DNA of 7,882 nucleotides from NCBI GenBank assembly GCA_964485555.1, contig CAZAJN010000030.1, forward strand, positions 1-7,882, read 5' to 3'. The DNA is from GWC2-37-8 sp964485555. GTDB taxonomy: Bacteria > Patescibacteriota > Minisyncoccia > Moranbacterales > GWC2-37-73. The notes below the pieces were generated by a model. It was not told the DNA's origin, made no database searches, and saw only the letters and a program-made list of their open reading frames with translations. The translations under genes and the position numbers were made by a program. How positions within the stretch are numbered: position 1 is the first letter of the stretch; each line of letters begins with the position of its first letter. Of the stretch, positions 1-5,332 are shown in pieces.

Positions 1-17
1 TATGTCGTTTTTTGTTG

Positions 18-39
18 CCATAATCATATTTGATTACGG
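18..39. promoter_or_regulatory. Imperfect palindrome upstream of the first gene
   Basis: TAATCA (21-26) and TGATTA (31-36) are exact inverted repeats around a 4-base TATT centre. A mismatch at 20/37 is followed by two more pairs (CC 18-19 with GG 38-39), giving arms of eight matches out of nine. It lies about 100 bases before the likely transcription start of the gene at 193. It could be a dimeric regulator site or belong to an upstream gene outside the window. The symmetry is seen directly; the role is not known. Confidence 0.35.
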
Positions 40-92
40 TAACCCAATTATGATCTATCCGCTATACTCTTGGTAACAGTTAATATGATCTA
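38..92. repeat. Twice-repeated motif pair GGTAAC ... ATGATCTA
   Basis: GGTAAC occurs at 38-43 and 72-77. Each copy is followed after 6 or 7 bases by ATGATCTA (50-57 and 85-92). The two composite units are spaced about 34-35 bases apart, roughly three helical turns, and the bases between and after the motifs are not conserved. The arrangement resembles a pair of direct-repeat protein sites upstream of the promoter at 103-131, but it could be chance or an old duplication. Confidence 0.35.
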
Positions 93-102
93 GAACGGAT
101 GT

Positions 103-131
103 TTGACTCTGGGTCTTAATGTTGCTAGCAT
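103..131 (+). promoter_or_regulatory. Sigma70-type promoter for the glucosaminidase-like gene
   Basis: A -35 box TTGACT (103-108) is followed by a 17-base spacer and a -10 box TAGCAT (126-131). TG lies one base before the -10 (123-124), giving an extended -10. Transcription would start near 137-139, leaving an untranslated leader of about 55 bases that contains the hairpin at 149-170. The match is good at the -35 and moderate (4 of 6) at the -10. Confidence 0.5.
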
Positions 132-148
132 TAAATCTGCGTCCCTGA

Positions 149-170
149 GGTCATTTCGGCCTAAAGGACC
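149..170 (+). promoter_or_regulatory. Hairpin in the 5' leader of the first gene
   Basis: GGTC (149-152) pairs with GACC (167-170), and TTT (154-156) pairs with AAA (163-165). One A/G mismatch separates the two stem parts and the loop is CGGCCT. The hairpin ends 22 bases before the start codon, inside the leader expected from the promoter at 103-131, and no T-run follows, so it is not an intrinsic terminator. It may affect transcript stability or translation, or be a protein site. Confidence 0.4.
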
Positions 171-192
171 ATTAAATTGTTAAAGATAAAGT

Positions 193-936
193 ATGTGTGA
201 CCCCTTACCCTTAGGGAAAAAAGCGCCCCGTGTCTGTAGTTTGCAGGCCAGTCCGGCAAAGAAATTGATCAAGAACAACACTATTCTTTTTGTCGCCCTG
301 ATGTTGACTGTTTTTGGCTTAATGCTCAGACTTTTTGAAACAAGATCTGCTTTGCAGGTCGCTAAGGCGGCAGGAAACGAAGCTATTGTAGAGGTGAAAT
401 CTCCTTTATTTGAGGAGGAAAACCAACTTTTCGAGCTCGATGTCGATGTTGATGGCTCAGAAGGCGAAAAGTATGGCCTTGTTCAGTCTAAAACCTTGAA
501 AAATGGCTCAAACAAGCTTTTTGCGCAAAAAATATATGATTTAGTGGGAGATGCTCCAATTAAGGAGATGGTTCCATTCATTTCTGAGCGCGATGATAAG
601 GTGGCGGCGTTTTTGATAGGAATTGCCAAAAAAGAGAGCAGTTTCGGCTATGCCTCTCCATCTAAAGACGGGATAGATTGCTACAATTATTGGGGATATA
701 AGGGCTCAGCCGGCAGGGGAACCGGCATGGGTTATGCATGTTTTGCAAGCGCGGAAGAAGCTGTGGAGGTGGTTGGAAACAGGATTGAGGTGTTGGTGAA
801 CAAGAACCGATCAACTCCAGCCAAAATGGTGGACACTTGGAAATGTGGGACAAGTTGCAAAGGCGATCCTGGTGCGCCAAGTTGGGTTTCAACGGTTGCG
901 CTTTACTTCGACAAGATAGTTGAGAAAAATAGCTAA
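193..936 (+). CDS. Membrane-anchored lysozyme/glucosaminidase-like protein
   Basis: This 247-residue protein has a basic, cytoplasmic-looking N-terminus (1-29), one transmembrane helix (about 31-47), an acidic linker (about 60-105) and a C-terminal domain (about 108-245) that would face outwards. The domain resembles the lysozyme-like fold of peptidoglycan glucosaminidases. A helix carrying AKKESSFG places Glu148 as the likely catalytic acid, followed by YNYWGYKG (164-171) and a YACF segment with a following helix (181-200). Four cysteines (163, 183, 218, 222) could form disulfides. The probable job is cleaving glycan strands in the wall, in cis or in a host or prey cell. An in-frame TAA at 187-189 makes ATG 193 the furthest upstream ATG; there is no Shine-Dalgarno sequence, only AAAGT directly before it. 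The gene is monocistronic, with its own promoter and terminator. The family assignment rests on motif pattern only. Confidence 0.6.
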   Translation: MCDPLPLGKKAPRVCSLQASPAKKLIKNNTILFVALMLTVFGLMLRLFETRSALQVAKAAGNEAIVEVKSPLFEEENQLFELDVDVDGSEGEKYGLVQSKTLKNGSNKLFAQKIYDLVGDAPIKEMVPFISERDDKVAAFLIGIAKKESSFGYASPSKDGIDCYNYWGYKGSAGRGTGMGYACFASAEEAVEVVGNRIEVLVNKNRSTPAKMVDTWKCGTSCKGDPGAPSWVSTVALYFDKIVEKNS

Positions 937-947
937 TACGGTTTATG

Positions 948-974
948 AAAAAAGCACCTCGGGTGCTTTTTTTT
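948..974 (+). terminator. Strong intrinsic terminator after the first gene
   Basis: GCACC (954-958) and GGTGC (962-966) form a GC-rich stem around a TCG loop. Six A bases before the stem can pair with the first six of an eight-T run (967-974). It begins 11 bases after the stop codon, so the first gene is transcribed alone. The A-run also makes it potentially bidirectional. Confidence 0.92.
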
Positions 975-986
975 ATGCTTAAAAAA

Positions 987-995
987 TGATATAAT
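987..995 (+). promoter_or_regulatory. TG-extended -10 promoter placing the start at the pilin ATG
   Basis: A perfect TATAAT (990-995) is preceded by TG plus one base (987-989), a classic extended -10. The -35 position falls in the T-run of the preceding terminator and has only a TT match, consistent with an extended -10 promoter. Transcription should start at about 1001-1003, on or next to the A of the ATG at 1002, so the message would be leaderless or nearly so. Confidence 0.75.
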
Positions 996-1001
996 TAAAA
1001 C

Positions 1002-1526
1002 ATGAAAGAGAAAAATAAGAAAGCTTTCACATTAATAGAATTGCTTATAGTCATAGCCATAATCGGAGTGCTTGCTTCAACGGTTTTGATAAACACGAAC
1101 GGGGCAAGAAAGAGAGCCAAGGATGCCAAGCGCATCATAGAAGTCAGTCAGATCCAATCAGCATTGGAAATGTATTATGCTCAATATGGAAGATATCCTG
1201 ATTCAGACATGGCAGGTTGCGGAAATTGGGATGTGGGAAATATTGACAGCCCTTTCATCCCTTTGCTGGAAAGTTTTTTAGGCAAACCTTTGCCCAGGGA
1301 TATGACTAAAAGTGGAAATTGTGACGGTTATTTTTATTATCGTTATAATGAATGGAATTCGACACATTATGGATGCTCCGGAACTCCTTTTTATGTTCTA
1401 GGTGCTACGCTTGATGGAAGTTCACATGGAGTCAATGTTACATCAGATAGTCAAAGTCCCGGATGGAGCTGTGCCAATCGGGATTGGCAGCAGGAGATGG
1501 GATGGGTTACGGGAAAATATGAATAG
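1002..1526 (+). CDS. Type IV pilin-like protein (prepilin N-methylation motif)
   Basis: This 174-residue secreted fibre subunit has a short basic leader (MKEKNKKA) followed by FTLIELLIVIAIIGVLAS, the hallmark of type IV pilins and type II secretion pseudopilins. Cleavage by a PilD-type peptidase would fall between Ala8 and Phe9, with the conserved Glu at mature position 5 (Glu13). Ala at -1 replaces the usual Gly. The hydrophobic helix continues into an amphipathic part ending at YYAQYGRYPDS (58-68), as in GspG-like pseudopilins and many small pilins. The globular part has four cysteines (73, 107, 125, 157), enough for two disulfides, and is rich in Gly, Ser and aromatic residues. It is probably translated from a leaderless message. 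No assembly ATPase, platform protein or peptidase gene is in the window, so assembly machinery must be encoded elsewhere. Pilin versus pseudopilin cannot be decided here. Confidence 0.88.
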   Translation: MKEKNKKAFTLIELLIVIAIIGVLASTVLINTNGARKRAKDAKRIIEVSQIQSALEMYYAQYGRYPDSDMAGCGNWDVGNIDSPFIPLLESFLGKPLPRDMTKSGNCDGYFYYRYNEWNSTHYGCSGTPFYVLGATLDGSSHGVNVTSDSQSPGWSCANRDWQQEMGWVTGKYE

Positions 1527-1540
1527 TGATTATAAGGTTT

Positions 1541-1714
1541 ATGATTGAAAAAATAAAAAGCTTGTTTTTTTTCAAGCTGGGAATGCATATATCCGATAAG
1601 CATATCTGGATGCTTATCGCCTTATTTTTGTCGATTTTGTTTTTGATCGCATCTGTCATGTTGAACATGGATTCAGGCTCACCTACGTTAACGCCCAAAC
1701 CTAATATTCAGTAA
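1541..1714 (+). CDS. Small single-helix membrane protein, function unknown
   Basis: This is a 57-residue product from ATG 1541. It has a basic, Phe-rich N-terminus (KIKSLFFFKL), one clear transmembrane helix (about 22-42, rich in Leu, Ile and Ala) and a short Ser/Pro/Thr/Lys tail likely outside the membrane. I do not recognise a family. An in-frame GTG at 1526 would add five residues and overlap the pilin stop by one base (TAGTG), which would favour translational coupling. ATG 1541 has a short AAGG at 1534-1537, but spaced only three bases away. It sits 14 bases after the pilin stop and 10 bases before the transporter start, so it is probably co-transcribed. The packing and convincing helix support a real gene, but it could be spurious. 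Confidence 0.5.
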   Translation: MIEKIKSLFFFKLGMHISDKHIWMLIALFLSILFLIASVMLNMDSGSPTLTPKPNIQ

Positions 1715-1724
1715 AATACTATCA

Positions 1725-2666
1725 ATGTCTTGGATCATAATTGCAATCATCGCATATTTCTTGGGAGCTGTTACTGTCATTCTGGACAAGTATTTGCTTA
1801 GTAGTGAGAAGATATCTTCCCCGCCGGTCTATGCTTTCTATGTCGGACTTTTGGGACTAGGTGTGCTTGTTTTTTGGCCGCTAGGTCTTGTCTTTCAGAA
1901 TTTCGTTTTGGAAATTCCCTCCTACTATCAATTATGGATAAGTTTTCAATCAGGTTTGTTTTTCTTGGCGGCAATAACAACCCTGTATTTTGCAATCAAA
2001 AAAAGCGAAGCTAGCAAAGTCACGCCAGTGGCTTTTTCAGTTGTTCCCATTGTGATATTTGCAGCTGCCATGTTGTGGGGAATAGAAACATATGCGCTTG
2101 AGAAGATCATTGGAATATGTCTGCTGATCTTTGGAGGTCTTTTCATCTCTTTCGATCTCCCTTTGAAGCTGAACAAGAAAAAATTTTTTGCAGGATTTTA
2201 TCTTTCCCTGCTTGCCGGTATTTTCATGGGATACTCGACCTTTCTTTTGAAATTGGTTTATGCCGAACAAAATTTTTACAACGGCTATGTCTGGACAAGA
2301 GTCGGCGCTTTCATTGGAACACTTTGCCTGCTCATGGTTCCTTACTGGAGAAAAAAAATCTTAACCAGTTTGATGCATAGCAAGAAAAAGAAAAAAGAAA
2401 ACATTTCCACTGGAATATTGTTTGTTTTCAATAAGATAATCGGCGGAACAAGTTCTGCGCTTGTAAATGTTGCCATAGGAATCGGAAGCGTCACTTTGGT
2501 GAGTTCACTTATTTCACTTCAGTACGCTTTTGTTCTTTTGATCGCTGTGATTGCCGGAAAAAATTTGCCACACATCTTTGAGGAGCGTTTGCTTTTTTGG
2601 GACTGGGCTCAGAAGGTAGCAGCCATAGGCATAATAGCAGGCGGAATGTTTCTAATCTCCACTTGA
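1725..2666 (+). CDS. EamA/DMT-superfamily ten-helix membrane transporter
   Basis: This 313-residue integral membrane protein has about ten hydrophobic helices (roughly 3-20, 36-57, 68-91, 99-119, 126-143, 153-175, 187-205, 229-250, 255-277 and 295-312). That matches the length and 5+5 inverted-duplication plan of drug/metabolite transporters. Residues SEASKVTPVAFSVVPIV (94-110) match the start of the fourth EamA helix, where an Ala/Pro-rich segment is usual, and the matching segment in the second half is around 252-270. A lysine cluster (about 219-224) marks a cytoplasmic loop between helices 7 and 8. Cargo is unknown; relatives export amino acids, nucleotide sugars or metabolites. ATG 1725 follows the small gene by 10 bases, with no Shine-Dalgarno sequence. 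A weak promoter (TTAACG 1688-1693, 18-base spacer, TAAAAT 1712-1717) overlaps the preceding stop and could give a second near-leaderless start. Confidence 0.82.
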   Translation: MSWIIIAIIAYFLGAVTVILDKYLLSSEKISSPPVYAFYVGLLGLGVLVFWPLGLVFQNFVLEIPSYYQLWISFQSGLFFLAAITTLYFAIKKSEASKVTPVAFSVVPIVIFAAAMLWGIETYALEKIIGICLLIFGGLFISFDLPLKLNKKKFFAGFYLSLLAGIFMGYSTFLLKLVYAEQNFYNGYVWTRVGAFIGTLCLLMVPYWRKKILTSLMHSKKKKKENISTGILFVFNKIIGGTSSALVNVAIGIGSVTLVSSLISLQYAFVLLIAVIAGKNLPHIFEERLLFWDWAQKVAAIGIIAGGMFLIST

Positions 2667-2706
2667 TTGCGACTTTGAAGCTTTATTTTTTAAGACATCT
2701 GTAAGT

Positions 2707-3759
2707 ATGAAAAAAAACATCAAAAATGAAAAGTGTGTTTCTGCTGCAAAAAAAATAGCCAAGACGATTTTGTATGTCGTCGCTTTCGTGTTGTTTCTTT
2801 TTCTGGCTCTCTTGGCGTATTCGAACCTCCCGGTGAAAAAAAGTCAGAATGACGTAAAAATAGGAGTGACATTTTCCTATGTGTATGCCGAGCAGATCGG
2901 ACTTGATTGGAAACAGGCATATTTGGCCATGTTGGACGACATAAAGATAAAACACGTAAGGCTTCCAATTTATTGGGACAGGGTTGAGGCAACTGAGGGC
3001 CAGCATGATTTTTCCAACATTGATTGGCAGCTGCAGGAAGCTCAGAAAAGAGGCGTGGAAGTCATCTTGGTTGTGGGTCAGAAAGTTCCGCGCTGGCCTG
3101 AATGCTATGTTCCGAAATGGGTAGGCGAGGATCCCAGTAATCTGGATGCCGTGTCTTTGAAGAAAAATCTGTTGGCTTTTCAAAAGGTCGTGATCGAACG
3201 CTACAAAGATGGTCACCCTGAAATTGCGAAATGGCAGATTGAAAACGAACCATTTTTGGATTTCGGAATTTGTTCAAAGGTTGATGTGGATCTTTTGGAC
3301 GCTGAGCTGGCTCAGGTCAGAAGTCTTGATTCTTCGCGTCCGATTGTTGTCACTGACAGCGGTGAATTGAGTCTTTGGATTCCTGCTGCTCTGCGCGCTG
3401 ATGTTTTCGGGACAACCATGTATCGTGAAGTCTACAGTGAAAACATGGGGCACTGGCGATATCCGATCGGTCCCAATTTCTTCAAGCTTAAGCAATTGGT
3501 TATAAAGTTGTTCGCTAAGCAGGATAATGCGATAGTTATTGAACTTCAGGGAGAGCCATGGGTGGCTGGTTGGACAACTTCCGCGCCACTGGAAACGCAG
3601 CTCGCTTCAATGAATTCGGAGATCTTGGCAGACAATGTTGAATTTGCCAAGAAAACAGGGATGAAAGAGATCTATGTTTGGGGCGTTGAATGGTGGTATT
3701 GGATGAAGACCGTTCAAAATAATCCAACTCTCTGGGAAACAGCGCGCACACTTGAATGA
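2707..3759 (+). CDS. Membrane-anchored clan GH-A glycoside hydrolase (TIM barrel)
   Basis: This 350-residue enzyme has a cytoplasmic basic tail (1-17), one anchor helix (about 18-38) and an extracytoplasmic barrel. The eight strands can be followed in order: IGVTFSY (52-58), HVRLPIYW (83-90), EVILVVGQ (118-125), KWQIENEP (175-182), PIVVTDSGE (212-220), VFGTTMYRE (233-241), IVIELQGEPW (276-285) and EIYVWGVEWWYW (321-332). In clan GH-A the Glu of the strand-4 NEP motif (Glu181) is the acid/base, and a Glu at the end of strand 7 is the nucleophile (probably Glu279, less likely Glu283). GH5, GH39 and GH42 relatives share this plan, so retaining hydrolysis of a beta-glycosidic bond is expected; the substrate cannot be inferred. 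It starts 40 bases after the transporter gene, and the ATG is preceded by TAAGT rather than a Shine-Dalgarno sequence. It may belong to the pilin-transporter unit. Confidence 0.8.
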   Translation: MKKNIKNEKCVSAAKKIAKTILYVVAFVLFLFLALLAYSNLPVKKSQNDVKIGVTFSYVYAEQIGLDWKQAYLAMLDDIKIKHVRLPIYWDRVEATEGQHDFSNIDWQLQEAQKRGVEVILVVGQKVPRWPECYVPKWVGEDPSNLDAVSLKKNLLAFQKVVIERYKDGHPEIAKWQIENEPFLDFGICSKVDVDLLDAELAQVRSLDSSRPIVVTDSGELSLWIPAALRADVFGTTMYREVYSENMGHWRYPIGPNFFKLKQLVIKLFAKQDNAIVIELQGEPWVAGWTTSAPLETQLASMNSEILADNVEFAKKTGMKEIYVWGVEWWYWMKTVQNNPTLWETARTLE

Positions 3760-3810
3760 TCATAAAAAGATATCAAAAATACAGGCTCACAAATTTGATC
3801 ATGCAAAGTA

Positions 3811-3836
3811 TTTAGTTAAATTACTAAAAGTTTAGT
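3811..3836. repeat. Alternating TTTAGT / ACTAAA hexamers
   Basis: TTTAGT (3811-3816), its reverse complement ACTAAA (3823-3828) and a second TTTAGT (3831-3836) lie in alternating orientation. The central ACTAAA can pair with either neighbour, with a loop of 6 or 2 bases, so two exclusive hairpins are possible. It precedes the larger nested inverted repeat by about six bases. It is AT-rich, so chance is a real possibility. Confidence 0.3.
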
Positions 3837-3842
3837 GGGTCA

Positions 3843-3955
3843 ATTTTTGTTTTTCTGTTTTCTTTTTGAGCACGCCCTTGACCGAAATCTATGGTCAAGG
3901 GCTCAAGAATTGCTGCCCTGAATTGTTGGCCAAAAAGAAAACAGAACACAAAAAT
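3843..3955. repeat. Nested inverted repeat with three-way-junction geometry
   Basis: The outer arms are exactly complementary over 15 bases (3853-3867 with 3932-3946). After a small internal loop they continue by about eight more pairs (3843-3850 with 3948-3955). Inside lie two hairpins. One has a GC-rich 9-bp stem, CCCTTGACC (3875-3883) with GGTCAAGGG (3893-3901), extended by GAG/CTC across a 4-base bulge and with a 9-base loop. The other pairs AA-AATT (3905-3911) with AATT-TT (3921-3927) around one G/G mismatch. The helices abut almost without linkers, as in a folded RNA or a DNA cruciform. No T-run follows on either strand, so it is not a simple terminator. A weak promoter-like pair (TTGATC 3795-3800, 16-base spacer, TAAATT 3817-3822) could transcribe it. 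It might be a small RNA, a structured leader of the gene at 4033, or a MITE/REP-like mobile repeat; no target duplication was seen. Confidence 0.65.
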
Positions 3956-4032
3956 CGTCGCTATTATTCCTAGAATCATGCACTGTATACGACTCTTATT
4001 TCTCTTGATAACAATTAAAACTGTGCGAACGA

Positions 4033-5190
4033 ATGTTCAGTTACGTTCCTCATAAAAACAACAAGCATAATCCAAAGACCGTAATTTTCACTTTGGCGAT
4101 CTTATCGATTTCCGCGCTGGCGGCTTTTTCCGTGCAGGCCTATTCCTATAAACTCACCACTGTCGGATCATTGGAAAAAGCCGAAGACATCGATCTGGCT
4201 GAAAAAATTGTCATAAATTTTTCTTATCCCGTGGTGCCTGAAAGTGTCGAGAACAATTTTTCAATATCGCCTGCCAGTGACGTTCTTTTCAAATGGGAGG
4301 ACGGAAACAGCAAGTTGATAATAAGTCCTGCAGGAAATTGGAAAGCTGCCACGTCGTATGTTTTCAGCGTGACCGAAGCGGAAAATATCTTCTTTAAGAA
4401 ATTTCAGCAGGCTGTGTCATTCAAAACAAGATCTTTTCCTAAGATATTGAAATTTTATCCGACTAAAGACGCCAAAGATGTGGCGGTGGATATGGAACAA
4501 CCAGTGAGTGTGAGTTTTGACGAGCCCATAGGTGACTATAATGTGAAATTTGTGGTTGATCCTTTCGAGCAGCTTGCTTATGAAGTGATGGACGGCGATA
4601 AGCAAATAAGATTGCTTGCCAAAAATAGTTTCAAATGGGGAACTGATTATTCTATAGATGTTTTTATGAAATATAAAAATCAATCTTCCGATGAATATAC
4701 AAACATTGGCAATATGAATTTTTCTACCGTGCAAATCCTTGAACCGGTTGATTGGGAGGATGATCTCGAAAAGCGCGCCGCTCAAGCGATCAAATTTACC
4801 AAGCCTGTCATCGAAGATGGAAAATACATTGATGTGAACTTGTCCAAGCAGACCATGGTCATTTTTGAGAATGGAAAACCGTCGGACTCTTTCATTGTTT
4901 CATCCAGCAAAAAGGGAATGGACACTCCGCTTGGAAATTTCAAGATAGAAAACAAATCACCCCGAGCATGGTCGTCCAAATATTCGCTATGGATGCCAAA
5001 TTGGATGGCCATAGTTCCTTCAGGAGAAATAGGTTTCCATGAACTTCCTGTCTGGCCCGGTGGATATCAGGAAGGCGCCAATCATCTGGGCACGCCTGTT
5101 TCTCATGGTTGCATTCGTCTCGGTCCCGGAAAGGCCAAGCAAGTTTTTGATTGGGCGGAAACAGGAACTCCGGTGGTCATCCATAATTGA
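4033..5190 (+). CDS. L,D-transpeptidase (YkuD) with two N-terminal Ig-like domains
   Basis: This 385-residue exported enzyme is expected to form 3-3 peptidoglycan cross-links or attach proteins to the wall. It has a signal peptide with basic start, hydrophobic core (about 16-31) and likely cleavage after SVQA (Ala36). Two bacterial Ig-like domains of the SbsA/Big_5 kind follow (about 40-133 and 137-233), each with the typical INFSYPV or VSFDEPI strand. A linker leads to the YkuD domain (about 263-384). Its signature is intact: His336 (GFHELP), HLGTPVSHGCIRLG (351-364) with His358, nucleophile Cys360 and Arg362. TPLGNF (298-303) is the usual strand before the catalytic core. An in-frame TAA at 4009-4011 leaves ATG 4033 as the first ATG. 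No Shine-Dalgarno sequence is seen; a 4-bp GAAC/GTTC dyad (4027-4038) straddles the ATG. No convincing promoter was found between 3956 and 4032, and no terminator follows. Confidence 0.93.
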   Translation: MFSYVPHKNNKHNPKTVIFTLAILSISALAAFSVQAYSYKLTTVGSLEKAEDIDLAEKIVINFSYPVVPESVENNFSISPASDVLFKWEDGNSKLIISPAGNWKAATSYVFSVTEAENIFFKKFQQAVSFKTRSFPKILKFYPTKDAKDVAVDMEQPVSVSFDEPIGDYNVKFVVDPFEQLAYEVMDGDKQIRLLAKNSFKWGTDYSIDVFMKYKNQSSDEYTNIGNMNFSTVQILEPVDWEDDLEKRAAQAIKFTKPVIEDGKYIDVNLSKQTMVIFENGKPSDSFIVSSSKKGMDTPLGNFKIENKSPRAWSSKYSLWMPNWMAIVPSGEIGFHELPVWPGGYQEGANHLGTPVSHGCIRLGPGKAKQVFDWAETGTPVVIHN

Positions 5191-5198
5191 TAAAAAAT

Positions 5199-5227
5199 TT
5201 GTGGTTGCCTTGTAAAAAAGGTATAAT
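5199..5227 (+). promoter_or_regulatory. Promoter for the surface protein-kinase pair
   Basis: A perfect TATAAT (5222-5227) has, 17 bases upstream, TTGTGG (5199-5204), which keeps the TTG core of a -35 box. Transcription would start near 5234, giving a leader of about 100 AT-rich bases before ATG 5333. It lies nine bases after the stop of the transpeptidase gene and would let the next two genes be expressed independently of it. Confidence 0.55.
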
Positions 5228-5332
5228 TGAAATTGATAATGATGTTTTCATATCAAGCTTTAAAAATAAAAAGGTATTAATAAAAAAAGAATTTATTTTG
5301 AGTGGCGCTCATTTTAATTTCTCTTGCTAAGT

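Noticed and set aside
1526..1540. GTG 1526 as the start of the small membrane protein, with TAGTG overlap of the pilin stop
   Set aside because: Possible, but ATG 1541 gives the full transmembrane helix and basic N-terminus, so the shorter form was annotated and the alternative noted.
2683..3216. Minus-strand open frame of 177 codons opposite the GH-A gene
   Set aside because: It is antisense to a gene with clear catalytic motifs, and its translation has no recognisable domain or membrane pattern.
3868..3904. GC-rich hairpin as an intrinsic terminator for the GH-A gene
   Set aside because: It is followed by AAGAATTG rather than a T-run on the + strand, and by an A-run on the minus strand. 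The T-rich stretch comes before the stem, not after it.
5239..5280. Short open frame ATGATG... of 13 codons in the leader of the surface-protein gene, 11 bases after TATAAT
   Set aside because: It could be a leader peptide, but the sequence is ordinary AT-rich, no attenuator hairpin follows and no repeated regulatory codon is present.
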